Assembly (NCBI RefSeq): GCF_048569485.1
Contig: NC_134357.1
Span: 360,869,927 to 360,933,926, forward strand
Direction: 5' to 3'
Length of the DNA: 64,000 nucleotides
From: Anomaloglossus baeobatrachus
Taxonomy: Eukaryota; Chordata; Amphibia; Anura; Aromobatidae
A program made the translations under genes and the position numbers. Below are positions 43,438 to 54,517 of the stretch, one piece after another. Position 1 is the stretch's first letter. The number at the start of each line of letters is the position of its first letter. The notes under the pieces are model-generated. The model had not been told where the DNA came from, did no database searches, and saw nothing but the letters and a program-made list of their open reading frames with translations.

Positions 43438-45333
43438 TCACGATACAACTTCCCCTGGTGTAGGTACAGCCGGGTCCGTTCTCGCCAGACGTTGGGCTTC
43501 GGCAGGGGTGGCAGGGTCTATCCCAGCAGAACCCTGTTCCACCAGGGTCTTGAACAGGCGGACAGCAGGTGCCTGGTCCTGAGCTTCCTGCCACTCCTGA
43601 CTGGGCAGCGGGTCCAGGTTCACCCGTTGTTGATGGACATGCACCTTCTCAGCTAGCGGACGGTGAAACGCAGGCAACTCGATCTCTTCGAGGTAGTCAT
43701 CCTCTGGCCCCTCTTCCGTCAGGTGGGGCATCCGGGAGAGTGCATCGGCATTAACATTGGTACGGCCGGCCCGGTACTTGATGGTGAAATCGTAGTTGGC
43801 TAACCTGGCCACCCACCGCTGCTCCAACGCGCCCAGCTTGGCTGTATCCAGATGGGTCAGCGGGTTATTGTCCGTGTAAGCAGTGAACTTGGCTGCTGCC
43901 AGGTAATGGCGGAACCGCTCGGTGATAGCCCACACCAGTGCTAAGAGCTCAAGCTTGAAAGAGCTGTAGTTCTCAGGGTTCCCCTCAGTCAGTCGGCGTT
44001 TTCGGCTAGCATAAGCAATCACCTTCTCCCTTCCGTCTTGGACCTGGGATAGAACAGCCCCCAAGCCCACATTGCTGGCATCGGTGTAGAGGATGAATGG
44101 GCGGCTGTAGTCAGGGTACGCTAGGATTTCCTCTCCGGTCAGAGCCGCTCTCAGCTGGCGGAAGGATTCTTCATGCTTTTCTTCCCACACCAATGGGGCT
44201 CCTAGGGGTCTACTACCCTTGGTCTGTCCCACGAGGAGGTCTTGCATGGGGGCAACCATCTTCGTGTACCCCTTAATGAAGCGATGGTAATATCCCACCA
44301 GGCCCAGGAACTGCCTCACTTCCCTCACCATGGTCGGTCTTGGCCAGTCTTGGATGGCGGTGATCTTCTCGGGGTCGGGGGCGACACCTTCCGCACCCAC
44401 CACATGTCCAAGGTACTGCACTCTGGGCTTCAGCAGATGACACTTTGAGGGCTTCAACTTCATCCCATATTTAGCAAGGGACGCGAACACCTCGGCTAGG
44501 TGCTCCAGGTGGGCTTCAAACGTCTGTGAGTACACAATCACATCATCTAAGTACAGCAAGACGGTCTCGAAATTTAGGTGTCCCAGACAGCATTCCATCA
44601 GCCGTTGGAAGGTTCCGGGGGCATTGCACAGCCCGAACGGCATGCTGTTGAACTCGCAGAGTCCCATAGGAGTGGCGAAGGCAGTCTTCTCTCGGTCTTC
44701 CGGCGCCACGGCCACCTGCCAGTACCCACTGGTGAGGTTAAGGATGGAGAAGTAGTTAGCGGTTCTCAGCACGGCCAGGGACTCTTCAATGCGGGGCAGA
44801 GGGTAAGCATCCTTATGCGTTATCTGGTTAATCTTCCGGTAATCCACACACATCCGCATGGTGCCATCCTTCTTAACCAGCACCAACGGGGCGGCCCAGG
44901 GACTACAGCTGTCCCTAATAACCCCTGCCTCCTTCATGTTCCTCAACATGTCTTTGGCGCATTGGTAGTGTGCGGGGGGAATAGGCCTGTATCTCTCTTT
45001 AATAGGGGGATGTGCACCGCTAGGGATGTGATGTTGGACCCCTTTAATCTGCCCAAAATCTAGAGGGTGTTTGCTAAAAACTCGCTCATACTCCTGTACC
45101 ACCCGGTATACCCCTTCCTTGTGGTGTGTGGGGGTATCATCAGTGCCGACGTGTAGCTCTCGACACCACTCGTCTAACTCCCCCAGGGATGAGTGAGAAC
45201 TGGCAGTAGGCGGTGAGATCGGGGGAACGGCCTCATGGATGGTGTGGGGATTTAGAGTGAGCAATTTGGCAAGGGTAGCGTACCGGGGAAGCCTAACCTC
45301 TTCCTCCCCACAGTTCAACACCCTTATCGGCAC
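43438..45333 (-). CDS. Reverse transcriptase / RNase H open frame of element B
   Basis: 631 residues. RT domain roughly 110-290, with VLVKKDGTMRMCVDYRKIN, the palm motif YLDDVIVYS and the connection FLGLVGYYHRFIKGY. RNase H starts at FILYTDASNVGLGAVLSQ and includes the YTDNNPLTHLD segment. The order and motifs are those of Ty3/Gypsy pol. Confidence 0.92.
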   Translation of the reverse strand: MPIRVLNCGEEEVRLPRYATLAKLLTLNPHTIHEAVPPISPPTASSHSSLGELDEWCRELHVGTDDTPTHHKEGVYRVVQEYERVFSKHPLDFGQIKGVQHHIPSGAHPPIKERYRPIPPAHYQCAKDMLRNMKEAGVIRDSCSPWAAPLVLVKKDGTMRMCVDYRKINQITHKDAYPLPRIEESLAVLRTANYFSILNLTSGYWQVAVAPEDREKTAFATPMGLCEFNSMPFGLCNAPGTFQRLMECCLGHLNFETVLLYLDDVIVYSQTFEAHLEHLAEVFASLAKYGMKLKPSKCHLLKPRVQYLGHVVGAEGVAPDPEKITAIQDWPRPTMVREVRQFLGLVGYYHRFIKGYTKMVAPMQDLLVGQTKGSRPLGAPLVWEEKHEESFRQLRAALTGEEILAYPDYSRPFILYTDASNVGLGAVLSQVQDGREKVIAYASRKRRLTEGNPENYSSFKLELLALVWAITERFRHYLAAAKFTAYTDNNPLTHLDTAKLGALEQRWVARLANYDFTIKYRAGRTNVNADALSRMPHLTEEGPEDDYLEEIELPAFHRPLAEKVHVHQQRVNLDPLPSQEWQEAQDQAPAVRLFKTLVEQGSAGIDPATPAEAQRLARTDPAVPTPGEVVS

Positions 45334-45743
45334 TCTCCCTTACTTGACGTCTACCACCCCTCGGGTGGCTATTACTGTGGGCCAGTGTTCGGAGGACATG
45401 GGCTCTATCATGGCGGGGCAGTCTCGCCCTTGGGGCCCTACCACTGCCCTACACCAATCATCATCTCGCTCCTCGGAGGCACAATCAAAGGGGCCGCATC
45501 CATCACTCTCACTCCTTCAATCTCTCCTCCTGTCGAGTTCACATGCTGGAGATACATCAGGGCCTGGATCTCACGCTGCACAGCTCTCTGTCGGCTCCCC
45601 GCCGCTGTGGCGGCCAGCTGCTGCAGTAGGGTCAGCACGTCACTCATACAGTGCTCCATCACATTAGTCCCTAGCTCTACCTTCGGGTTATGATCACTGG
45701 GTTCATTCATTATCACAATCAAACCCTGGTGTTGCGGTTCAGC

Positions 45744-46091
45744 TCATCCCACAGTCATGGCCACTTGTTTGTACCCTACTTGGGTCAATGGGAGTCCATC
45801 AGCGGCAATCAGTGTCATACTGCCATCTGGGGGGGCTAGTTCGTCCTTTCCCCAATACCGCTGATACAGTGTGTATGGTATTGTGGTTACCTGCGATCCA
45901 GTGTACAGGAGAGCCATCAGCGGGATGCCGTCCACTGCCAGGGGGATGATGCGCCAGGCTCCGATGTACCGGTCCCACCAGTCGGGGGGGCCACTGGGTT
46001 CTACTCCTGAGGATTGGCCCGTGGCCCCAGGGGTTGCTCGTTTAATGGACACTGTCGGGAGTAGTGGCCGGGCTTGCTGCACCTGTAACAA
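45744..46091 (-). CDS. Protease-region open frame of element B
   Basis: 115 residues upstream of RT containing VDGIPLMALLYTGSQVTT, which matches the active-site neighbourhood of retroviral-type aspartic proteases, followed by a hydrophobic LTQVGYKQVAMTVG stretch. It overlaps the end of gag in another frame, as expected for gag-pol read-through in this group. Confidence 0.7.
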   Translation of the reverse strand: MLQVQQARPLLPTVSIKRATPGATGQSSGVEPSGPPDWWDRYIGAWRIIPLAVDGIPLMALLYTGSQVTTIPYTLYQRYWGKDELAPPDGSMTLIAADGLPLTQVGYKQVAMTVG

Positions 46092-47041
46092 ATCGGAGGT
46101 CCATACCGTGAGTCATTGGCCCTTCTCCGCTGCATCCAGGGGACGTCCTCGGGGCTGTCGGCGAGCTGCATCTTCCCCGGGGGCTGGGACCTGGTTGGAG
46201 GCTGGAGTGCGGGGAGGATCTTGGCGAGGCCCCCATCCATGCGGCGGACTTGGGCAGCCAGTTCCTCCATCATTCCGCTTGGGGCTGCAGGTACCGGAGG
46301 TGTTGGGAGGACAGGGGCCACCACGACGGGAGCCATCTCAGCTGGCCATGGGGCTGCCTCAGAGACTTCCGATGCTGGGGGCTGCAGAGCTTTAATGGCC
46401 CGTTCCTTTAACATGGCAAAGCCCACATCAGGGTGTTCTAGGGCCCACAGCCGGAGTTGTTTGCGGTCCTCCGAGGACCTCATTCCCTGTACAAACTGCT
46501 CCACTAGCATTTTGTTGCTGTCCGCATTGTTGATGGTGTCTACCCGCTTCAGTGTGCGGAGGGCGGTTTGCAGACACAAGGCATAGTCCCGAATGCTATC
46601 CGTGGGCCGTTGCCGGCATTGATAAAACTGCATCCGCAGCTCGGCTTCGGTACGGGTCTCGAAGGTAGTCTGTACCTTCTTAAAGATGGTGGCTACAGAG
46701 GACCGGTCCCCCTCGGCCCAGGTCTCCGCCTCCTGCTCAGCCGCGCCGGTTAGCTGCCCCAGCACTATCGCTACACGCTGCTTATCAGTTAGGGGGTACA
46801 GTTCTAGTAGTGGGCTAAGCATCTTCCGGAAGACATGCCACGCATCAGGTTTCCCATCGTACTGCGGCAGCCAGGTAGCTCCGGGCACATAGGGCAAGGA
46901 GAACGGCATCACCTGAGCGAAAGCTGGGGCCACGGCGCCTCCCGCCAGTGCGGCCAGGACCTGAGCGGGCCCATTCCCATCCACGGGTGCCACTGCGGCT
47001 GCGACCGCCGCTCCTCCAGCGGCTCCGTCGGGCGCAGACAT
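46001..47041 (-). CDS. gag-like open frame of LTR element B
   Basis: 346 residues, closely similar along its length to the gag of element A (1810-2850). Starts MSAPDGAAGGAAVAAAVAPV, capsid-like region around residues 50-210, CCHC knuckle CYRCSKPGHYSRQC near the end. Confidence 0.9.
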   Translation of the reverse strand: MSAPDGAAGGAAVAAAVAPVDGNGPAQVLAALAGGAVAPAFAQVMPFSLPYVPGATWLPQYDGKPDAWHVFRKMLSPLLELYPLTDKQRVAIVLGQLTGAAEQEAETWAEGDRSSVATIFKKVQTTFETRTEAELRMQFYQCRQRPTDSIRDYALCLQTALRTLKRVDTINNADSNKMLVEQFVQGMRSSEDRKQLRLWALEHPDVGFAMLKERAIKALQPPASEVSEAAPWPAEMAPVVVAPVLPTPPVPAAPSGMMEELAAQVRRMDGGLAKILPALQPPTRSQPPGKMQLADSPEDVPWMQRRRANDSRYGPPICYRCSKPGHYSRQCPLNEQPLGPRANPQE

Positions 47042-47234
47042 CTTGTTTCCGTCCCCCTTAGTCTTTTTCCGGCTCCTCCTTTATAGGGGCGGGGTTTTAG
47101 CTTTCGCGCCTCCACTGCTCGGGAAGACGCTCGAGCGGGGACTTTTTGCGCCCAAAATGGCGGCTTCTCAAAATTTTTGGCCGGACACCTCCGGCGGTCA
47201 CAAGGCGCACCTCTACCAGAATGCAGAGCGGTAA

Positions 47235-47253
47235 GATCCTGTTCGTGACGCCA
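47235..47253 (-). other. Primer-binding site of element B
   Basis: TGGCGTCACGAACAGGATC on the minus strand, 3 bases inside the 5' LTR, identical to that of element A. Confidence 0.72.
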
Positions 47254-47256
47254 GGT

Positions 47257-48424
47257 TTTCGCGGGCGGGGAGGGGACGCTGCGCTTACCCACTGCTCGGG
47301 TCCGGCTACTGCTGCTGCTTCACTCGCTGCTCGGTGGCTCGAGCGGTGGGCCGGATCCCGGGGCCTCGAGCGGCGCTCCTCGACCTTGAGTGAAAAGGGG
47401 AATGGTTTTGGGGATTTATTGTCCGTGACGCCACCCACGGTTGTGGTGAGGTTGTGACACACCGCTGCTCTGGACGGGGATCCCGGGAGCGATGACAGGG
47501 AGCAGCTTGGGTGTTGTTCTTCCCCTCCTTGGGTAGGGGGATTGGTTGTCCCGGGGCCCGGTGAGGTAGGGATGGCAGGCGGGTTACGGGGCCTGGTGAG
47601 GTGCAGGGTCGAGGGGGCAGCGCAGTGCCGCACGGCACAGTGGTACTCACTCAGCCAATGACGAATGCAAAGTCTCCGGTAAAACAAACGGCTGGATGGA
47701 CGGGTCCCACAGACGGCTGCGGTTGTTCTTCTTGTAGGTTGGTGGTGACTGCCTTTCCCTGCACCTGTGTTATGTTATCGGTTCTGGTGGCTTCCCACCG
47801 GTAACCCGCTCCCCAGCTTGAATGGATTCTGAGGGAGCCCCTTTTGCCCGCAGTCTCTGGCCCTGGGAACTGTAGCCTTGGCGGTGACTGTATTTCCCTT
47901 CACGGTTTGAGCTGTTGCCTTCAATCGGGTCTTGACTGCTGGGAAACCCCGGAGGTTCCCTTCGCTAACGGATATGACCGGTTTTACGGCGACTCCTAGC
48001 CTGGTCGGGGTCCGTAAGCCCTGCCGAATGGTGCTGGCTTCTCTTCGTTCTCCCATCCGGTACCGGCGGGCCACCGCCCGTCCATGGTCCTTATGGTTCA
48101 CGTCAATCAGCCTCTCCTGCAGACGGTCACCACCGTCTTCCAACCTTGCTGTATGTGCCCGGGCCACGCACCCGGACACGGTCAGTCTCCTCTACTACCA
48201 CTTCACTTCTCCAACTCAAAAACTGATCTGACTTCCTTTTCCCGCCTCCAGGACTGTGAACTCCTCGGTGGGTGGGGCCAACCACCTGGCTCCACCCCCT
48301 GGTGTGGACATCAGCCCCTGGAGGGAGGCAACAAGGATTTTTGTTTGACCTCGATGTGCCTAGCCGGGGTGTGGGGTGTGTTATTGTAGTACCTGTGACG
48401 TCCTGGCTTGTCCAGGGCGCCACA
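47257..48424 (-). repeat. 5' LTR of element B
   Basis: 1168 bp, paired with 40216-41389. The outer end starts TGTGGCGCCCTGGACAAG next to the TATG duplication. Confidence 0.92.
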
Positions 48425-48922
48425 TATGTACAAAACCAGTAACTGATCACATAAGGGAAGTAAATAGTTAAATGGATGGACTGAACAATTGATGACCTAG
48501 TAACTGATCAGCAGTGCAGGGAATAAACAATAAAAGTGGTGCAACACAGTAGCCCCATACATCCCTTAGTAGCCACTGCAAAGTAGTTTGCGTACCATTG
48601 ACCTTAATGGAGATAAACAAAAGTACTTGTCAGCAGAAGATAATTAGCAGTATTTGGCACACACTTGCCAGGTGATAGGGATACATAGTCATTTATTAAT
48701 ATGTACAATATATTAACAAGTTTTTAATATGTACAATCGATGATTTAGATTAGATTGTACATATCACTCAACGATTTTGTATCTTTCCAGCTAAGCAAGT
48801 GTGTTCATACAATGTGCATTATGAACTGACAGCTACCATCCTCTTGGAAAGACCAGTTCAACCCACTGATGTCTGACAGCTGCGCCTTGGAAGCGGACCA
48901 TATAAAAAATTACTGGATAATC
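48425..48922. other. Intergenic, no gene seen
   Basis: AT-rich spacer between element B and MITE copy 8. Short repeated phrases (AGTAACTGATCA occurs twice) but no recognisable feature. Confidence 0.5.
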
Positions 48923-48925
48923 TAA

Positions 48926-49511
48926 GGGGTACTTTGCACACTACGACATCGCAGGTGCGATGTCGGTGGGGTCAAATCGAAAGTGACGCACAGCCGGCGT
49001 CGCTGTCGATATCGGAGTGTGTAAAGCCTTTTTGATACGATTAATGAGCGAAAAAGCGTCGTAATCGTATCATCGGTGTAGGGTCCGACATTTTCATAAT
49101 TTAGCTGCAGCGACGGTACGATGTTGTTCCTCGTTCCCCTGCGGCAGCTCACATCGCTGTGTGAGAAGCCGCAGGAGCGAGAAACATCAGCATACCTGCG
49201 GCTCACGCTGGCTATGCTGGAGGACGGAGGTGGGTGGGATGTTTACGTCCCGCTCATCTCCGACCCTCCGCTTCTATTGGCCGTCTGCCGTGTGACGTCG
49301 CTGTGACGCCGTACGACCCGCCCCCTTAGAAAGGAGGCAGATCGCCGGCCAGAGCGACGTCGCAGGGCAGGTAAGTGCATGTGAAGCTGCCGTAGGGATA
49401 ATGTTCGCTGCGGCAGATATCACAAGATATCGCTGCTGCGACGGGGGCGGGTACTTTTGCGCTCGGCATTGCAGCAATCGGCTTGCGATGTCGCAGCGTA
49501 CAAAGTACCCC
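48926..49511 (+). mobile_element. PIF/Harbinger-like MITE (copy 8)
   Basis: 586 bp, TAA duplications 48923-48925 and 49512-49514. Ends GGGGTACTTTGCACACTACG and, inverted, GGGGTACTTTGTACGCTGCG. It is close in length and ends to copy 1 (5604-6185), so same subfamily. Core CCGCTTCTATTGGCCGTC. 49515-49755 holds no gene. Confidence 0.87.
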
Positions 49512-50071
49512 TAAGGGTTGTTCATCAATTCTTAAATCCAGAAAAAGCCCTCTAATACATTGCAACAATTACAAAAAGGTGGCTATACCAATATGGTAAA
49601 AAAAAGAGTGGACTCAAGGACATATCTCATTTAAAACACAAATTAGTGTGCCAGATGCAGCAAAGTAATTGCAAATCATAACCCTGCCTCTTCCATGGTT
49701 CACAGCAGGTACAATGTTCTTTTCTTTGTATGCTTCACTTTTCCATCTATGAATACACCATGTTCCAAATTATTATGCAAATTATATTTTTCTCTGATTT
49801 TCCTAAATGGTCGGTGCAAATGACAGTCAGTCTAATAGAAGTCATCACCCGTTAGAGTATACATCGAATTTTATTGAAGAAACCTCCCAATGATAACAGT
49901 ATAATCTTCAAAATAAAAAAAAACCCTCAAAATTATTATTCACAGTAGAGTTTCTAAACATTTTATGTTTTAAAGAACTGAAAATGCTCATTTGTGGAAT
50001 TTGCAGCATTAAGAGGTCACATTCACTGAAATAAAAAGCTATTTAAATCCAAAACATCCTAACAGGCCAAG

Positions 50072-52262
50072 TTACATGTTAACGTAGAAACCCTTCTTTG
50101 ATATCACCTGCACAATTCTTGTGTGGAGCCCCGGGGCAGCCGGACTGCTCGGATCTGGCCGGTCCATGGCTCGAGGGGTACCGGATCCGGGGGCACCGTC
50201 GACCAGTTTTTAAATGAAAAATAAAAATAAAATAAAAGTCCGACTAAGCCACTCGCGTTTTGCGGCCAGGGATGATAGGGCCGCCGCTGCAGGTTTCCAC
50301 TGGGGATGATGGATGTGGGCAGCATGGATGGTGGAGCCCTCCGCGAGCAGGGCTTTTCCCCAGAGGTAGGTCAAGGGTTAATGTGGAGGCGCGCGGCAAT
50401 GAAGCAGTCCTGACAAAGAGGGCAGTTTGATGGTTTTTACTCACTGGATTCATGCCCTGGAGACGGACTGGATACCAGGTGCGTCCGTCTCCCTGATGGC
50501 TGTGCCTGCCGACCTGGTGCCACTCTCCACCTTTGTACTCTGGTGTATGTGGGTCCTCCCTGGCGTGGAGCACTTGGAGGTCCTCCTGGTGTCTGGATCC
50601 TGCCACAGGCAGCTTGGACTATTTAAGGGAATATGACCCGGTCCCCTCTTTTCTGCTGATGCCTCGGACATTAGTGGTGGCAGATGAGTCCTGAAAACCC
50701 ACCCGCCTGGAAGAGTTAACAGATGGCTTGAAGTCCTGGTCTGTTCTGGGATCTGCAAACCGTGCGTGCAAAGTACTGTGAGCCCTGGATGTCCACCCCA
50801 CAGGATCCCTCTGTCATTGGAGCTTGCTCTCTCTCTCTCTCTACAGCTACTTTTCTCCTCTGAGTGGCTGATCTTTCTCCTCAGGTCTTTGCAGTGTCTT
50901 TACTACCACTCCGCCGACTTTCTTACTAATCACTTTCCTTTCTGTTTCCTTCCACTTGCTCTGTGTCTCAAGAGTCTCTGGTCTGTCTTGACACCTTTCT
51001 TACAACTCCTCTCCTCACAACCTTCCTCTTTCACTTCCTTTCTCCGACTGCTCACTATCTACCTAAACTCCCCAGGTCACTATCTCCTCCCCAGGTCTGG
51101 TCCCTTCCTCCCAGTTGGCTTCCTGTTATCTAACAGTGCCCAGCCCTGTCATCTGGCTAGGTGAGGCTCCCAGCTGGGTACAGCGAGTGTAAATGTCCTG
51201 GTGTGCTAGTGTGTGTGTAGTGGCTGGCACAGTTATGTTGGACTTGGGCTGTTACCTTATTTTTGTGACACCTGGTTACCGCAGGGGTGTCACACTTGCA
51301 TCCATTGAACTTGTGAGTTTTTGGAGAGTTTCTACTTGAATTTCTTTGCATGATGTCAGAATAGCCTCCCAGAGCTGTTGTTTTGATACGAACTGCCTTG
51401 AACCCTCATAGACCTTTTGCTTGATGAAATTCCAAACGTTCTCTATAGGGTTGAGGTCAGGGGAAGATGGTGGCCACACCATGAGTTTATCTCCTTTTTT
51501 GCCCATATCAGGCAATGACACAGAGGTATTCTTTGCAGCATGAGATGGTGCATTGTCATGAATGAAGATGATTTTGCTTCTGAAGGCACGTTTCTGCTTT
51601 TTGTACCATGGAAGAAAGATGTCAGTCAGAAACTCTATATACTTTGCAGAGGTAATTTTCACACCTTCAGGAACCCTAAAGGCGCCTACCAGATGTCTCT
51701 CCACGATTCCGGCCCAAAACATGATTCCTCCACCTCCTTGCTGACGTCACAGCCTTGTTGGGACATGGTGGCCATCGACCAACCATCCACTCCTCCATCC
51801 ATCTGGACCATCCAAGGTTGCATGACACTCATCAGTAAACAAGACTATTTGACAAATTAGTCTTCATGTATGTCTGGGCCCACTGCAGCAGTTTCTGCTT
51901 GTGAGCACTGGTTAGGGGTAGCTGAATAGTAGGTTTATGCACCACAGCAAGCCTTTGAAGGATCCTACACCTTGAGGTTCGAGGGACTCCAGATGCACCA
52001 GCAGCTTCAAATATCTGTTTGCTGATTTGTAATGGCTTTATAGCAGCTTCTCTCTTAATCTGATGAACCTGCCTGGCAGAAACCTTCCACATTCTGCCTT
52101 TATCAGCACGAACACGTATGTGCTCAGAATCAGCCACAAATTTCTTCACAGTACAATGATCACGCTTAAGTTTTTGTGAAATATCTAATGCTTCATCCCT
52201 TGTCCAAGGCATTGCACTATTTGATGCTTTTCGGCTGCAGAGAGATCCTTTTTCTTTCCCAT
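50072..52262 (-). pseudogene. Tc1-like DD34E transposase pseudogene split by an LTR
   Basis: Start at 52262 (MGKKKDLSAAEKHQIVQ), stop at 50072. Visible parts: helix-turn-helix region (RRDH-type LKRDHCTVKKFV), first aspartate in FTDECHATLDGPDGW, second in IFIHDNAPSHAAKN, glutamate in SSPDLNPIENVWNF, so the DDE set can still be read across frames. An early stop and frameshift near 52195 and a frame change near 51730-51830 break it. The LTR at 50122-51294 interrupts it about 15 codons before the stop. Confidence 0.88.
50122..51294 (-). repeat. Solo LTR inside Tc1 element 3
   Basis: 1173 bp, starting TGTGACACCCCTGCGG on the minus strand and ending GGGGCTCCACA at 50122. CTTG duplications at 50118-50121 and 51295-51298. 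The pyrimidine-rich right half (50820-51060) and length match the other LTRs of the TGTRRCACCCCTG group only at the ends. It inserted after the Tc1. Confidence 0.85.
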
Positions 52263-52703
52263 GTTACTTGAAAACTGGCCTGCTTAATATTGTGGAAATC
52301 CAGTTTTCCTTTTATTGTGCTCACCTGGCAAACTAATTATCCTAGGTATCTCAGATTGATTTCAGTGATCCAAAGAACCCTGAGACACAATACAATCAAT
52401 GCGTTTCATTGAAAAAAAAAAAAAATTAATCGCTATGACACTTAAAACCAATTTGCATAATAATTTGGAACATGGTGTATAGAGCTGATGTGGCTCCAGT
52501 TTCCTCCTATCTATCCAAAGGTCATTCTCCCAGAAGCTTTCTAATTTTGCTTTTTTATGATTTGCTTTGTACAGAGGTTTTCTCCACAGTCAACTTCCAT
52601 TAGGTCCTCTTTGGGCAACAAAGCAACAGATCGGACACTGATGTACCTTGACCTTGGAGTTTTCCTCTTATCTCCTAGCAAGTTGCTAGAGTCTCTCTCG
52701 TTA

Positions 52704-53746
52704 AGGCTAAGTTCACATTTCCGTTGATTTGTATCAGTCACATGCGTCGCTTGACGCATGTGACTGATGCGCTCTTCAACGCTGTACAACGGATGACAAA
52801 GAACAGAATTCTTTGTCGGATTCCGTTGTGTGCGGGGGGCGGAGTTCGGGGGGCGGGGCCAGGCGCTGAGGATGTCAGTAGAAGTGCTGCGGTCTGCATG
52901 GCTGGGGACAGGTGAGTGTATGTGTGAGTGAGTGAGTGTGTGTATGTGCATGTATGTATGTATGTATGTATGTGTGTGCACATGCAAAGTGCGGGAGGGG
53001 GCGGAGCCGAGCGGGGGGCGGGGCCAGGCGCTGAGGATGTCAGTAGAAGTGCTGCGGTCTGCATGGCTGGGGACAGGTGAGTGTATGTGTGAGTGAGTGT
53101 GTGTATGTGCATGTATGTATATATGTATGTATGTGTGTGTGTGCACATGCAAAGTGCGGGAGGGGGCGGAGCCGAGCGGGGGGCGGGGCCAGGCGCTGAG
53201 GATGTCAGTGGAAGTGCTGCGGTCTGCATGGCTGGGGACAGGTGAGTGTATGTGTGTGTGTGTGTGTACATACATGTGCGGAGTGCGGGAGGGGGCGGGG
53301 CCGAGCGGGGAAGTGTCGGCCTCCCTGCACACGTAACCAGCCTAAATATCGGGTAACAGCAAAGCACCCGATGTTTACCTTGGTTACCCGATATTTACCT
53401 TGGTTACGGGCCTACACCGCTTAGCGCTGGCTCCTTGCACCGTAACCAGGGTAAATATCGGGTAACCAACCAAAGCTGGTGACGTGTGCAGGGAGCCAGA
53501 GAGCATGCGCAGCGAAATCCGACGGATCTCGCTGCTCAAAAAACGTTACATGCTGCGTTCCCCCCGCCCGGCGGTCAGTCGTTCCACGACTGATTAGTCG
53601 GGCGGAGGGTGCAACGCAGCATCATCAGTCACAATCCGCTGCTCATACAAGTCTATGGGAGCAGCGGAATCCGCTAAACGGATTCCGCTGTTTACAAGAG
53701 CAGCGGATTGTGACTGATAGATTTTAGCGGAAATGTGAACTTAGCC
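52704..53746 (+). mobile_element. TIR element with internal 165-bp tandem repeat
   Basis: Ends GGCTAAGTTCACATTTCCG at both sides (inverted) within TTAA/TTA context (52701-52703 and 53747-53749). Palindromic subterminal sequence CACATGCGTCGCTTGACGCATGTG. No transposase. It directly abuts the next element, sharing the TTA between them. Confidence 0.72.
52848..53310 (+). repeat. 165-bp tandem repeat, three copies
   Basis: AGGCGCTGAGGATGTCAGT recurs at 52861, 53026 and 53191, exactly 165 bp apart. Each unit contains a TATG/TGTG simple repeat of variable length and a GC-rich GGGGGCGGGGCC. The long minus-strand frames here (up to 263 codons) are artefacts of this array. Confidence 0.92.
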
Positions 53747-53749
53747 TTA

Positions 53750-54173
53750 GCTGGGTTTACACACTGAAACTTTCTAGCGATCCCACCAGCGATCCCAACC
53801 TGGCCGGGATCGCTACAAAGTCTCTGGTGAGCTGTCAAACAGGCAGACCTGGCCAACGACGCAACAGCGATCCGGACCTGCAGAGCGACCTAGCTGGTTG
53901 TTGGGGACGTTGTAAAGCAGCTTTTTGAAAGGGAAGTCGCTGTAAAGTCCCCTTTACACACTGAAACTTTCTAGCGATGCATGCTGCACAGCGGGAAACA
54001 AAGGACCTAAGAATGGTCCTGAACGATTTGTAGCGATCACAACTTCACAGCAGGGGCCAGGTCGCTGATGTGTTTCACACACTGCAATGTCGCTGGGGAG
54101 GTCGCTGTAACGTCACAAAACCGGTGACGTTACAGCGATGTCGTTTGCGATGTTGCAGTGTGTAAAGCCACCT
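53750..54173 (+). mobile_element. Short TIR element (MITE)
   Basis: 424 bp, TTA at 53747-53749 and 54174-54176. Ends GCTGGGTTTACACACTG and, inverted, GGTGGCTTTACACACTG. An internal copy of the left end (TTTACACACTGAAACTTTCT at 53951) shows it is partly duplicated. Confidence 0.75.
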
Positions 54174-54517
54174 TTACTCTTCGTATTATCCGTCTCTTTG
54201 ATTTGTCAACAATATTGCTCTTGTAACCACTTCCAGAGTAGTTGGATACAGTCCCAAAGACCTCAAACATCTGAATAATAGGTGCAAACAGGGCCAGATT
54301 AAGGTTGGTGGGGGCCCCTGGGCAGAAAATCTGGTGGGGGCCCCATAACGTTAACATTTTTAGCCATAACAGTAGAGCACGAACCGTAGCATTTAGATAT
54401 AAATCCAATGAACATTTATCTTATCCTGTTCTGCCACATTCAGATTTACAGCACTACAATACAGACACAGTCCAGGATAAATCACAGCTGTCCACTTACA
54501 CACAGAAAGTAGAGTTA

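Larger units (their letters stand above)
40216..48424 (-). mobile_element. Ty3/Gypsy-like LTR retrotransposon B, full length, fossil
   Basis: 8209 bp with two LTRs of about 1170 bp and a TATG duplication (40212-40215, 48425-48428). Element order on the minus strand: 5' LTR, primer-binding site, gag, protease-like region, RT and RNase H, zinc-binding and catalytic integrase regions, about 590 bp of noncoding sequence, polypurine tract, 3' LTR. It looks nearly whole, with long open frames and only a few breaks. The LTRs differ by a few percent by eye, so insertion is fairly recent compared with element A. Integrase follows RNase H, as in Ty3/Gypsy. Confidence 0.95.
49756..52477 (-). mobile_element. 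Tc1/mariner element 3, with an LTR inserted
   Basis: Terminal inverted repeats CACCATGTTCCAAATTATTA with TA duplications at 49754-49755 and 52478-52479. The 1173-bp solo LTR at 50122-51294 sits inside; without it the element is about 1.55 kb. Transposase pseudogene on the minus strand. Confidence 0.92.
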
